Source: Sphingobacterium olei
GTDB taxonomy: Bacteria; Bacteroidota; Bacteroidia; Sphingobacteriales; Sphingobacteriaceae
Assembly: GCF_005048855.1 (NCBI RefSeq)
Contig: NZ_SUME01000001.1
Location: 62,001-126,000, forward strand
Direction: 5' to 3'
Length of the DNA stretch: 64,000 bases
The position numbers were made by a program, and so were the translations under genes. Every line of letters begins with the position of its first letter. Position 1 is the stretch's first letter. Shown piece by piece: positions 17,503-27,445 of this stretch. The notes under the pieces were generated by a model. The model did no database searches. It was not told the DNA's origin and worked only from the letters and a program-made list of their open reading frames with translations.

Positions 17503-20500
17503 ATGAAGCAGATTTTTAAAGCCTTAATCTTATTACTGTGTAACTGCGTCAATTTGGCCCATGCACAGCAATTAAAGGAATACCAGCAACCTGGTCTCTT
17601 AAATCCTATCCTGCCAGGCTACTTTGCTGACCCAACCATAAAGAAGATCGGCGATACCTATTATATCTATGCTACTACCGATGGCAATGGTTGGGGGGCA
17701 GGACCATCGCAGGTATGGACATCTGAAGATTTTGTAAACTGGACTATCCAACCCATGAACTGGCCGAATACACACTGGTATTGGGCTCCGGATATGACCA
17801 AAGGCTATGACGGACGATATTATTTATATTATAGCCAGCCCGTAGAAATTTTCGGAGCGGTCTCCGATAGCCCGATAGGGCCATGGGAACCGCTGGCGCC
17901 CAACGACCAGTCTATTATTCCCAATTATATGATTCCGGGAGTCATTACCTTAGATGCACAGACATTTACCGATGACGACGGCAAAATGTATATGTACTGG
18001 GGGACTTGGGGTATCTATCCGGATCACGGATGTGCGGTAGGATTGCTGAATAAAGATATGAAGAGCTTTGAAAAAATCGAATTAATACCCAATACCGTAG
18101 CGAAAGATTTCTTTGAGGCTCCTTACGTATTCAAACGCAACGGAATTTATTATTTCATGTACTCATCCGGTCATTGTGAGGATCATTCTTATCGGGTACA
18201 GTATGCCAGAAGCAAGGTAGGCCCCATGGGGCCGTTCGAATATCCGGATCACAATCCTATTTTGGTCACCAATGCCGATGGTACGATTCACGGACCTGGG
18301 CATCATAGTATTTTAGAAGTTGATGGACGTTATTTTATTGTCTATCATAGGCACAATAATCCCCATTCGGGAGGAGGATTCCATCGGCAGCTCGCCATTG
18401 ATGAATTATTTTTTACAGCAGATGGTGAGATTAAAAATGTTGTTCCAACGCATCAAGGTGTAAAAGATCTGTTGAAAACGACTTCTTATCCAGAAGATAA
18501 AGCCGTTGGCAAACCAGTAGAAGCTTCTTCTTATTATAACGAAGATTTCAGACCTTCTTTTGCTGCTGACGATAATAATGGAACGCTATGGAGAGCAAAA
18601 GAAAACCAGCAACCCGCTTGGTTGCGTGTCGATCTGGGCGTTGTTCAGGATGTACAGACGGTGGAAATTCAGTTTGAATACCCTACCTATGCTTATCAGT
18701 ATACGCTCGAAACATCGGAAGATGGTGAGTATTGGACAACATTTGCTGATCAATCGGTAAACAATCGTTGGGCTAGTCCGGTACTGGAGCACGGTAAAGC
18801 AAAGGCACGCTATGTATGTTTGAAAATATGGAATACCCAACTGCCCGGGTTACCTCGTGGTGTCTGGAATATCAGTGTTTACAATGATCGATTAAAGAAA
18901 GAGACAATCTGGTCAGCACCACAGTCTATACCGTCAACAAAGCAGGTTTTAGGTAATTTGATCCATTTGCAGGCTTCGGATTATCGGGAGGGACAGCGAC
19001 TATCGACGATTCAAAATAAGGGTTTGCTCGGTGAGGTGCTGAAGAGCGAACAACAGGTGCTGGTTAAGCAGTACCAAGGTAAGCAAGCTTTTTTCTTCGA
19101 CGGTTCCGTTGCATTTCGCTCTACCTTTGGTGTACCGCAGTCCCTTGAAGGCAACAGTTCATACACGGTAGCCATGTGGGTCAACAATCCTACTGTGGAA
19201 CGATTTGAGCAGGTGCTGGCTTGGTCCAAAGGAAACCAAGATATGACCAAGGCGGTATTTGGTGTAGGCAGTGATCCGCAAAGAGGTGCTGTTGTCCATG
19301 GTTCTTGGCCGGATTTGGGTTACAAAACCGTTCCGGTAGCAGATAAATGGCATTATGTGGTCATTGCCTTCGATGGCTATATAGAACGCATTTATGTGGA
19401 CGGTGTCATGCAAAGCGAACAAAACCGTATGCTGTATGTCCGCGGTGGTGACGCGTTTATTGTCGGTGCGTCAGATTTATTGGATAATAACTTTAGTGGT
19501 TATTTGGCAGACTTAAAGGTTTATAATGAAAATGTACCCGTAGAGGTGATAAAAGATCGCTATGCGACGGAGTCCGAGACGGCCGGGTATTTATCGATAC
19601 AAACGGATGACTTGGATCTGGGGCCGGTTACTCATTTACAAAATCACGGATCACTTAATGCGGCAGTTATTCCTATCGATGACGCTGTGGTGAAAGTTGC
19701 TGATCAGCGCACCGCTTTGAAAATAGAAAGACTTCAAGACCCTCTATTACAAGATATATTAGGTAAAGAGGACTATACGCTGGACTTCGATCTTTTTGAT
19801 GGGAAAAAATGGAACCATTACTTGCTTGTTCGTCATCAAGGTAAGGCTACATGTTATGTAAATGGCGAATTGGGTAATTTAAAGGATTTGAAAAAGCTAC
19901 TTGTGATAAAAGATCAGTCGATCTACTTTAAAGCATCTTTTCATTTTTTCAATGCTTATGAAGGAAGTTTTTCAGCAGATCGAGCTACGGCACGTTATCG
20001 TATTTGGGAGGAAAAATCAACGAGTAGCTTGGCAGTTTATACGCCGTCGTTGCTTATTGCACCACATTATATCAATGGTAAAGATGTTTTTGTGCAGGTC
20101 GATGAAGAGAAGAAGGGGGTGTTGTATTTGTTCTCTTGCGGCGAGATCAGCTCCGGCTGGATGAAACAGTCGTATTATCTTTTTGATAAAAAGGATATTG
20201 GTCCATCTATTCAGGTCCATGCCAAAGACGAGTTTGGTAATGTCAGCAAGATGCTGACAGCTACTGTGTCCGTAGTAAAACCCGCTCTTTTACCACCTGT
20301 GGACGTGAAAGAAACATTTACGCTGTCTGATGGGGAAATCCCGTTTTGGGATGGTTATCAGGTCAGTTCATACCTGGATAGTACGCAGACAGCTATTAGT
20401 CTGGATCAACAAATCTGGCGTATAGTATCAAAACATACCAAGTGGGGCAGTACTGACCTCATAGCTCCTTTTATCTACAAGGAACTAAAAGGTGATTTTA

Positions 20501-20913
20501 CGATAGAGGTCAAGCTCAATGATGTAGCAGGATTGTCTAGCCAGACCCGCTCATCCAGCGAAGCCGGCATTATGATTCAGGATGTAGATAACCCGTCATC
20601 CTACATAAACAATACAATTTTGACCGGTTGGAACCTAGGCAATTTAGCGCGAAGCATTGGTCCCCGCATTCATCGGGAAGGAAATAACGGCACAGGGCTG
20701 GCATTCGATTCGTTCATTCAGATACAGCGGTCAGGGAAATATTTCTATCTGCGGTCTTCCAGAGACGGTAAGACGTGGACAGATCTACCGAACACTCCTT
20801 TTGTAAGGGACGATCTGGACGGGCGTACACTTAAAGTTGGCTTGTACCAGATCGCGACAAACAATCAGGAAGGGTTTGGAGAGTTCGGCGAGGTAAGGGT
20901 TTATGTTAGATAG
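17503..20913 (+). CDS. Secreted multi-domain GH43 glycosidase with F5/8-type, LamG-like and DUF1349-like modules
   Basis: The protein of 1136 residues has a signal peptide ending near AHAQQ (residue ~22). Residues ~33-325 are a five-bladed GH43 propeller with the three expected carboxylates: Asp43 (FADPT), Asp151 (LDAQTF) and Glu205 (FFEAPY). Next comes a discoidin/F5-8-type carbohydrate-binding module (~330-460), a LamG-like module (~475-695), a less clear beta region, and a C-terminal DUF1349-like concanavalin module (~935-1136). GH43 enzymes are mostly alpha-L-arabinofuranosidases or beta-xylosidases. Beside GH127, an exo-acting arabinofuranosidase for the terminal alpha-linked arabinose of extensin chains is plausible. 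Only 14 bp separate it from the GH127 gene, so they are cotranscribed. Confidence 0.87.
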   Translation: MKQIFKALILLLCNCVNLAHAQQLKEYQQPGLLNPILPGYFADPTIKKIGDTYYIYATTDGNGWGAGPSQVWTSEDFVNWTIQPMNWPNTHWYWAPDMTKGYDGRYYLYYSQPVEIFGAVSDSPIGPWEPLAPNDQSIIPNYMIPGVITLDAQTFTDDDGKMYMYWGTWGIYPDHGCAVGLLNKDMKSFEKIELIPNTVAKDFFEAPYVFKRNGIYYFMYSSGHCEDHSYRVQYARSKVGPMGPFEYPDHNPILVTNADGTIHGPGHHSILEVDGRYFIVYHRHNNPHSGGGFHRQLAIDELFFTADGEIKNVVPTHQGVKDLLKTTSYPEDKAVGKPVEASSYYNEDFRPSFAADDNNGTLWRAKENQQPAWLRVDLGVVQDVQTVEIQFEYPTYAYQYTLETSEDGEYWTTFADQSVNNRWASPVLEHGKAKARYVCLKIWNTQLPGLPRGVWNISVYNDRLKKETIWSAPQSIPSTKQVLGNLIHLQASDYREGQRLSTIQNKGLLGEVLKSEQQVLVKQYQGKQAFFFDGSVAFRSTFGVPQSLEGNSSYTVAMWVNNPTVERFEQVLAWSKGNQDMTKAVFGVGSDPQRGAVVHGSWPDLGYKTVPVADKWHYVVIAFDGYIERIYVDGVMQSEQNRMLYVRGGDAFIVGASDLLDNNFSGYLADLKVYNENVPVEVIKDRYATESETAGYLSIQTDDLDLGPVTHLQNHGSLNAAVIPIDDAVVKVADQRTALKIERLQDPLLQDILGKEDYTLDFDLFDGKKWNHYLLVRHQGKATCYVNGELGNLKDLKKLLVIKDQSIYFKASFHFFNAYEGSFSADRATARYRIWEEKSTSSLAVYTPSLLIAPHYINGKDVFVQVDEEKKGVLYLFSCGEISSGWMKQSYYLFDKKDIGPSIQVHAKDEFGNVSKMLTATVSVVKPALLPPVDVKETFTLSDGEIPFWDGYQVSSYLDSTQTAISLDQQIWRIVSKHTKWGSTDLIAPFIYKELKGDFTIEVKLNDVAGLSSQTRSSSEAGIMIQDVDNPSSYINNTILTGWNLGNLARSIGPRIHREGNNGTGLAFDSFIQIQRSGKYFYLRSSRDGKTWTDLPNTPFVRDDLDGRTLKVGLYQIATNNQEGFGEFGEVRVYVR

Positions 20914-20925
20914 CAGATACACGAT

Positions 20926-22329
20926 ATGAATTTAGCGGGAGTAAAAATGGGTAAATATGTAAATCAGCAAATTTGTCTGATAAAGTTAATAGGGGTATTG
21001 GTCTTGTTTTTCGTACAGCTTGGTGCAATCGCGCAGCAGCATGTTAAGGAATTATATCTGCCTTCAAAGATATGGCGGGTGCCCGAGGCGAACGATTACC
21101 GGAGTGAAGACAGTGAATACAGTTATTCGCGTAAAGTTGAATCTGAAAACATTGCTATATTTTGGGCTAAAGAATATGGTGACGATCCCAAAAATCATGT
21201 AAATAGTACAAAGCGATTCGACCCCATAGCTATCCTTGCACAATGTGAACGATTTTATACGCATTACCGGGATACGGTAAAAATGGTGCAACGTGGAAAG
21301 TCGTTGACCGATAAGTATAAACTATTGTTCTTTGTGATCGGAGGAGACGAGGGAACGGCTTTTGGCGGAGGGGCAGCGGATAGCGTAGGTATCTTATGGG
21401 CTTCTTCATTACGGTTGCAGCATCCGCCTTACGGAGCAGTTGCACATGAGATGGCACATTGTTTTCAATATTTGGCCAAAAGTGATGGTGCCTGGGCATA
21501 TTCATCGAGCGTAGCGGGGAGCAGAGGGCATGCTATTTTTGAAATGGGAGCCCAATACCTGTTGTGGCAGGTTTATCCGGGTTGGATGACCTTTGAAAAC
21601 TACCATCTGAAAAGCTTTATGGATAAAACGCATTATGCTTTTCTCCATGAAACAAATATGTACCATTCGCCTTATGTATTTGAATATTGGTCCATGTTAC
21701 ACGGGGCTGATTTTCACGGCAGGCTATGGCGTGAGGCCCGGGCAGGTGAAGATGCGGTGCTTACATATCAACGATTGCATGGCATGAACCAGGATACCTT
21801 CAATGACGAGTTATTTGACGGGTATCGCCGGTTTATGACCTGGGATCTGCCTCGTGTCCAAATATATGCTGCTCCTTATGCTAACCAACACACCACGAAA
21901 TTGATTGTAACTGCCGATAAGTACTACCAAATTGATTCTGCAGTGGCTCCGCAAAACTATGGTTATAACGGAATTAAGCTTGTCGTTCCACCAAAGGGTA
22001 CATCCGTAAAGCTTCATTTTACCGGCATAGCCGGTCAGGAGGGATACCGTCATACCGCTGTTGAAAATGCAGGGTGGAGATACGGGTTTGTAGCCATGAA
22101 GAAGAATGGCGAGCGTGTATATGGCGCGACAGGAAAGGACGCGCGAGGTGATCTTGTTTTTCCCGTTCCCGATCAGACAGAACACTTGTGGTTGGTAGTT
22201 AGCGGTGCACCAAAACAGCATAGTATTCACTTGTTGGATGGAGATGATGTGAATGACGAACAATGGGGATATCAGTTTAGCCTGAACGGGACTATTGTTC
22301 ATCTGGATGTGTTAGTGGCCAAAAGGTAG
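20926..22329 (+). CDS. Secreted HExxH putative zinc metallopeptidase (DUF6055-like)
   Basis: The product has 467 residues and a signal peptide ending near GAIAQQ (residue ~37). The start is ATG at 20926 or possibly 20947. The motif HEMAH lies at 174-178, and Glu206 in IFEMGAQY is a candidate third zinc ligand, conserved with the homologue at 29639-31504 (WEQTAQW). Shared blocks such as GxxHDxxN..W and GWRYGxVA..GERVY extend over most of the length, so the two proteins are homologues. The family resembles DUF6055; that name is from memory. Peptidase function is inferred from the zinc motif. Within 12 bp of the GH43 gene, it is probably the last gene of a three-gene unit ended by the terminator at 22384. 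Confidence 0.72.
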   Translation: MNLAGVKMGKYVNQQICLIKLIGVLVLFFVQLGAIAQQHVKELYLPSKIWRVPEANDYRSEDSEYSYSRKVESENIAIFWAKEYGDDPKNHVNSTKRFDPIAILAQCERFYTHYRDTVKMVQRGKSLTDKYKLLFFVIGGDEGTAFGGGAADSVGILWASSLRLQHPPYGAVAHEMAHCFQYLAKSDGAWAYSSSVAGSRGHAIFEMGAQYLLWQVYPGWMTFENYHLKSFMDKTHYAFLHETNMYHSPYVFEYWSMLHGADFHGRLWREARAGEDAVLTYQRLHGMNQDTFNDELFDGYRRFMTWDLPRVQIYAAPYANQHTTKLIVTADKYYQIDSAVAPQNYGYNGIKLVVPPKGTSVKLHFTGIAGQEGYRHTAVENAGWRYGFVAMKKNGERVYGATGKDARGDLVFPVPDQTEHLWLVVSGAPKQHSIHLLDGDDVNDEQWGYQFSLNGTIVHLDVLVAKR

Positions 22330-22383
22330 TTTTTGACCGGCTATAGGTTGTGTAAATAGTGTTTTGGTTCATAATAAATGTGG

Positions 22384-22415
22384 GCCTGCTGGATGTATAT
22401 CCGGTAGGCTTTTTT
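22384..22415 (+). terminator. Rho-independent terminator after the GH127-GH43-HExxH unit
   Basis: GCCTGCTGGAT at 22384-22394 pairs with ATCCGGTAGGC at 22399-22409 (two G-T pairs, loop GTAT), followed directly by six T at 22410-22415. It separates the glycosidase unit from the SusC operon. Confidence 0.85.
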
Positions 22416-22459
22416 GTTGCCGTACTGGTTGGAGCTAATCACACTTTTTTTAAGGCCTG

Positions 22460-22482
22460 AAGTAGGTTAAAAAGTGGTTTTA
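22460..22482 (+). promoter_or_regulatory. Operator candidate upstream of the SusC operon
   Basis: AAGTAGGTT at 22460 and AAAGTGGTT at 22471 form an 11-bp-period repeat. It matches the repeat at 3368-3390 at 18 of 23 positions. It lies 43 bp before a perfect -7 box at 22523, about three helical turns farther than in the hydroxyproline promoter. Shared control by the AraC regulator is inferred. Confidence 0.45.
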
Positions 22483-22522
22483 ATAGGCGAATATCGGGTG
22501 ATAAACTATGTCATTTTGATGT

Positions 22523-22530
22523 TACATTTG
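22523..22530 (+). promoter_or_regulatory. Candidate -7 box of the SusC/SusD operon
   Basis: TACATTTG matches TAnnTTTG exactly. It lies 262 bp upstream of the SusC start, which would give a long 5' leader; no other perfect box was seen nearer. The 22531-22791 leader is AT-rich and I see no known riboswitch in it. Confidence 0.4.
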
Positions 22531-22791
22531 CTATATAACTAATTGATAAACTTATCTGTTTCTGAGGAGCATGACTACAGTTCTAGTCTGAGGTTGAATC
22601 ATATAGATAGATTTTTTTAACTTTTAAATTATTGATATAATGAAAACATAGTATGCTATAAATACATTTTGGATATTAGTTTATTCATTGTTGTACGTCA
22701 GATGTGATTTTTATTCTGCTTATTGAAGTTCAAAAGAGCAACAATATAACTAGATGCAATTAACCTAAATTTTAACAAACATAATTAACGC

Positions 22792-25700
22792 ATGAAAAAA
22801 ATGTATCTACTTAAAATCTTGAACGTTTTTTTGATTTTTTTAGTATTCTGTCAACATGACTTGATTGCTCAGTCTGTTGTAATTACGGGAAAGGTCAGCA
22901 GTTCACAAGGAAATCCTTTATCAGGAGTGACCATAAAAGAGAAAGGAGGAACCGGTGTCACTTCGACAAAAGAAGGGGGACATTTTACGATTAGTATTTC
23001 GGGACTTGGGAAAAGTCTTGTTTTTACTTCTGTAGGGTATATAACCAAGGAGATCGCAATTTCTAGCAGTAACGAGGTTAGCGTTATTCTAGATGAAAAT
23101 TCTTCTGATATGGATGAAGTTGTTATTATCGGATATCAGAATATACAGCGACGGAAAACCACTGGTGCTATTTCTACAGTAAAAGGGAAAGACTTTGAAA
23201 ATACGCCTTATGCTACTTTTGACGCAATGTTACAGGGACGTGTGGCAGGTCTAGCGGTGATGAGCACGTCTGGAGAACCAGGCACAAACAATATTGTGAA
23301 TATCCGCGGTAGTAGTAACCTTGGGCTTGCTAATAATGTGATCTCTGCTCCATTGTATGTAATTGATAATATTATTTATGATGTGAATGATTTTGGTTCA
23401 GCATACGGAGCCAACCCTCTACAATCTATAAATCCGAACGATATTGAGTCTGTTGATATCTTAAAAGATGCATCTGCTTCTGCCATCTATGGAGCCCGTG
23501 CGGCTAATGGTGTTATTATTGTCAAGACAAAAAGACCGTCTACAGGTAAGCCAGAGGTTCGTGTGTCCGCCTATGCTGGGATCGCTGATATGCCAGCGAT
23601 GAAACCCATACAGGTAGGAGCTGCTGAGCGTCGATTGAAAATGAATATGCTGTATGTTGGAGGACAAGATCAATGGTTTGCAAATAACCAGATAAGTATG
23701 ATGTTGACTGATAGCCTAAATCCCGCCTTTAATAATAATACAGATTGGCAGGGACTGTTCTTGAGATCGGCACAGATCAACAACATTAATGCTAGTGTAG
23801 GCTCCTCGTCTGATCGCTTTACGTATCGTTTTTCTGCACAGCGATATTACGAAGAGGGTGTTATGATTGGGTATGAAAATGATAATATTACTCCCCGCTT
23901 GCTTTTACAAGTGAGACCTACGGATAATGTGGAAATAGAAACCAATCTATTCGCCGGTATTACGCGAGCCAAACACGGTTCCGGGGAGGGGGTGTATGGA
24001 AGTAAATATCCGTTTACGACCTGGGGATTTCCATCTTCATTTTGGCAAATTACCGATGTCGAAGAAGGAGTGTATACTGGACGGTACGACGATCTGATGG
24101 ATAATGATCGTACAACAAGTATTAATGGTAATACGGCCGTGACCCTCAAAAAGGTATTTGTACCAGAGCTATCTTTTCGTACACAATTCTCTTACAACAT
24201 TAATAATAACACACGTGATCTTTTTCAACCAGCCTTGATCACAAGTAATCGTAGGAATTGGGCAAGGAGTTGGGTTTATCAAAATCAGCGATGGGAGTTG
24301 GAAAGCTTCTTTAATTATAATAAGACGTTAAAAGAAATTCATAATATTTCGGGAGTTCTAGGGTATGGTATGGAACAAAATAATACCAACAATCGTTATC
24401 TATCTGGTTATAGTGACAACAGTTCCGTAGTAAAGTCCATTTCGGGAATCTCCTCCGGATCTGATCTTTACGGATGGAGTGATTTACAAGAAAGGGCACG
24501 GGTATCGGTCTTCGGTCGTCTGAGTTATGATTATAAGGGTAAGTATCTTGTTTCAGGAAGCTATCGTCAGGATGCATCGTCGCGCTACAGCAGAGACAAC
24601 AGATGGGGTATTTTTCCGGCTATATCGGCTGGTTGGATTCTAACAGAAGAACGTTTTTTTGAGCCTTTGAAAAGTGTAGTGTCATTTCTGAAGTTCCGTT
24701 CTAGTTATGGTTTGACCGGTCTTGATCCTGGAAGTTATTATGCGCAGTATATGACTTTAGGTTTTAATGGAAATTATGAGGGAGCCAGACTGGACAATGG
24801 AGATAATGTGGCTATTAATACCTATAATGGAGTGGGTGTTACCTATCCAAACTATGGGGGGGCGGCATCTGCGTCCAGCATAAAATGGGAACGTACACCA
24901 CAGTTTAATATTGGTTTTGATGCTAATTTTATAAAAGATCGTATTAATGTAACTGCAGATTATTATGTCAGAAATTCCCAAGCGATGGTTTTTGAGTCAC
25001 AAGCACCATTGACCACTGGTTTCTCCGCACTGACTAATAACTTTGTCGATATACGGAACTCAGGAGTAGAATTAACAATTAATACATTTAATCTGCGACC
25101 AGAATCCGCGTTTCAATGGAATACCAATTTCAATATCGCTTTCAATAAGAACATGGTTACCAAACTTCCTAATGGGGGGCGTGAGTTTCGAACAGGCCCC
25201 CCATGGATGGAACGGACGTTGAATGTAGGTCAACCTCTATTTCCGTTCCAAGTATGGAAAGTAGATGGTGTCTTTGCTACAGATGCAGACGTACCCATTG
25301 ATCCTTTGACAGGAAACCGCTTGCGAAATGGATTGACGGGACAATATTATAAAGCAGGAGATCCCGCACCCCAAGATATAAACGACGATTATATTATCGA
25401 TTATCAGGATAAAGTTTCTATGGGTGATCCAAATCCGAAAGTCACGGGTGGTTTTACAAATTTCTTTTCATATAAGGGATTTACCCTGCAGGTGCTTATT
25501 ACATTTATTCAGGGTCGTAGTCTTTGGAACGGATATCTTTCCGATAGACTACAAGATGCAGGATCGGCCTCATTATTTAGTACATGGGGAAGTAACTCTG
25601 CTATCGCGGGTGACTTCAACGTTTCCGACTTCTGGTTACGTCCAGGCGATCAGGCTCGTTATCCCAATCTATTTTCCAATACTGTTGATAATTGGCATAT

Positions 25701-25956
25701 TGCTCAAAACTATTTTGTGGAAAATGCCAGTTTTGTTCGGCTTAAAAATATTCAGTTTGGTTACTCTTTGCCACAAAGTTTGACCAGTAAGCTAAAATTC
25801 AGGACAATGAGGGTATTTGGAATGGTGGACAACCTCTACATCAAATCGTGGTCAGATACACCGGATCCTGAAGCTGTGGAACCCAATGGTTATTCAACAG
25901 GTAACGGTTATCCCATACCAAAGAAATTTACAGTGGGTATTGATTTACTCTTTTAA
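22792..25956 (+). CDS. SusC/RagA-family TonB-linked outer membrane transporter
   Basis: The 1054-residue protein has a signal peptide to about residue 27 (DLIAQS). It has a CarboxypepD-reg-like domain (~30-102), a TonB-box-like DEVVIIGY at 108-115, a plug domain containing the SusC signature DILKDASASAIYGARAANGV, and a 22-strand barrel ending in the aromatic C-terminus VGIDLLF. With the SusD protein 11 bp downstream it would import oligosaccharides or glycopeptides across the outer membrane, powered by TonB-ExbBD. No FecR/sigma pair precedes it, and the extra N-terminal signalling domain is absent. Control by the upstream AraC protein is therefore more likely than by an ECF sigma factor. Confidence 0.95.
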   Translation: MKKMYLLKILNVFLIFLVFCQHDLIAQSVVITGKVSSSQGNPLSGVTIKEKGGTGVTSTKEGGHFTISISGLGKSLVFTSVGYITKEIAISSSNEVSVILDENSSDMDEVVIIGYQNIQRRKTTGAISTVKGKDFENTPYATFDAMLQGRVAGLAVMSTSGEPGTNNIVNIRGSSNLGLANNVISAPLYVIDNIIYDVNDFGSAYGANPLQSINPNDIESVDILKDASASAIYGARAANGVIIVKTKRPSTGKPEVRVSAYAGIADMPAMKPIQVGAAERRLKMNMLYVGGQDQWFANNQISMMLTDSLNPAFNNNTDWQGLFLRSAQINNINASVGSSSDRFTYRFSAQRYYEEGVMIGYENDNITPRLLLQVRPTDNVEIETNLFAGITRAKHGSGEGVYGSKYPFTTWGFPSSFWQITDVEEGVYTGRYDDLMDNDRTTSINGNTAVTLKKVFVPELSFRTQFSYNINNNTRDLFQPALITSNRRNWARSWVYQNQRWELESFFNYNKTLKEIHNISGVLGYGMEQNNTNNRYLSGYSDNSSVVKSISGISSGSDLYGWSDLQERARVSVFGRLSYDYKGKYLVSGSYRQDASSRYSRDNRWGIFPAISAGWILTEERFFEPLKSVVSFLKFRSSYGLTGLDPGSYYAQYMTLGFNGNYEGARLDNGDNVAINTYNGVGVTYPNYGGAASASSIKWERTPQFNIGFDANFIKDRINVTADYYVRNSQAMVFESQAPLTTGFSALTNNFVDIRNSGVELTINTFNLRPESAFQWNTNFNIAFNKNMVTKLPNGGREFRTGPPWMERTLNVGQPLFPFQVWKVDGVFATDADVPIDPLTGNRLRNGLTGQYYKAGDPAPQDINDDYIIDYQDKVSMGDPNPKVTGGFTNFFSYKGFTLQVLITFIQGRSLWNGYLSDRLQDAGSASLFSTWGSNSAIAGDFNVSDFWLRPGDQARYPNLFSNTVDNWHIAQNYFVENASFVRLKNIQFGYSLPQSLTSKLKFRTMRVFGMVDNLYIKSWSDTPDPEAVEPNGYSTGNGYPIPKKFTVGIDLLF

Positions 25957-25967
25957 ACATTAAAGTC

Positions 25968-27443
25968 ATGATTAGGAAGATATATATAATACTTGTTTCC
26001 ATGGTAGTTTTGGGGATAAGTTCTTGTAATGATTTTTTGGATCTCAAGCCAATGAGCTATCCTACAGATGAGAATTTTTGGCAAACGGATGATGATGCCA
26101 ATTCTGGGGTGGCGGCCATTTATGCCTTGATACGACAGGCGTTTAACTATTCGGGGGGTATGACCTTCTATGCCTATGGTGATTTCCCTTCAGATGAGTT
26201 TACAACATCAGGTGGAGCACCGTGGATGTTTAATCATGTTATTGACATGAATTGGTCTTTTGCGGTACCTAGCTCGGATACAGGTAATCCTTTATTACGA
26301 TTAAGGCGTTATGATATTTTTTATCGAGCAATTGACCAGGCTAATAGGGTATTGAAGTACGTGCCGGATATGTCTGCTTCAGCTTTTGCAAGTGAACAGG
26401 CGCGAAATCGTCTTATCGGTGAAGCTTATTTCTGTAGAGCTTTTGTGTACTTCTATATGTCTAGGGTATGGGGAGGAGTTCCTTTGGTAACGGAAACAAT
26501 ACAGGTAGATGAAGCTCAAGATATTGATGCTGTTAAGGCAGAAGAAATATTGGATCAATGCTTACAAGATATAGCGTCCGCAAAATCTTTATTGTCTTGG
26601 GATCGTGGATCTTCATCCACCCGGGCAATACGCGCTAATAAGACTGCTTTGTTTGCCCTTGAAGCCCATATTCATGCATGGAACCAGGACTACACATTAT
26701 GTGCTGAAGCAGCTGACTCTGTATTGACTTACGGAGGGTTGGCGTATGTCGGAAGAGGAGAAAGTTATAAGTCGATTTTTGTTGGACAATCTAATGAAGG
26801 GATTTTTGAAATATCACAAAATGCAACTAACGAAGGAACGGTAAGTGGAATTGGTATGAATACACTAGTAGAGCCTTATTTAAGAGGTAGAACAGGAAAT
26901 CCAGGACTAATTATCTCGCCAACGCATATAGGAAGTTTATACCCGACGGATGACTTGAGGCTGACTAATGCTTTTGACCTTCAAGCCAGTGAAACTTCCG
27001 CAGTGTGTACAAAATATTCGAATGTAACCTATACGGATGAAACAGCGAATGCTATAGCTGTTTTTAAAAACAACATTATTATATTTCGTTATTCTGATAT
27101 TAAATTATTGTATGCTGAAGCCTTGGCGGCAACGGGAAGAGAAGTGGCTGCTACAAGCGTATTGAATGAGGTTCGTAATCAGGCTGGTATAGGAGACTGG
27201 GATCTAAATGGAGATCTTTTCGAAGAAATTATTGCAGAGCGTGGACGTGAATTATTTCTCGAGGGGCATAGGTTTTATGATCTAATTCGATTAGGCCGAT
27301 TTAAAGGGAAGCTTCTTTTTGGTAGTAAAATGACCGCCACTCAATTTAATGCGGGAAAATACTATTGGCCGTTTGACCCTAGCTTGCTGAATGTCAATAG
27401 ACGCTTGAGACAGACCTCATTTTGGAGTACAGTGAATATGTAA
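25968..27443 (+). CDS. SusD/RagB-family outer membrane ligand-binding lipoprotein
   Basis: The product has 491 residues. The lipobox GISSC places the lipidated cysteine at residue 20. The N-terminal SusD-like helical region begins FLDLKPMSYPTDENFWQTDDDA, the usual start of the mature protein, and the C-terminal RagB/SusD domain contains ELFLEGHRFYDLIRLGR. It forms the lid over the SusC barrel and captures ligand at the cell surface. It pairs with the upstream transporter and leads into a run of three accessory genes. Confidence 0.95.
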   Translation: MIRKIYIILVSMVVLGISSCNDFLDLKPMSYPTDENFWQTDDDANSGVAAIYALIRQAFNYSGGMTFYAYGDFPSDEFTTSGGAPWMFNHVIDMNWSFAVPSSDTGNPLLRLRRYDIFYRAIDQANRVLKYVPDMSASAFASEQARNRLIGEAYFCRAFVYFYMSRVWGGVPLVTETIQVDEAQDIDAVKAEEILDQCLQDIASAKSLLSWDRGSSSTRAIRANKTALFALEAHIHAWNQDYTLCAEAADSVLTYGGLAYVGRGESYKSIFVGQSNEGIFEISQNATNEGTVSGIGMNTLVEPYLRGRTGNPGLIISPTHIGSLYPTDDLRLTNAFDLQASETSAVCTKYSNVTYTDETANAIAVFKNNIIIFRYSDIKLLYAEALAATGREVAATSVLNEVRNQAGIGDWDLNGDLFEEIIAERGRELFLEGHRFYDLIRLGRFKGKLLFGSKMTATQFNAGKYYWPFDPSLLNVNRRLRQTSFWSTVNM

Positions 27444-27445
27444 TT

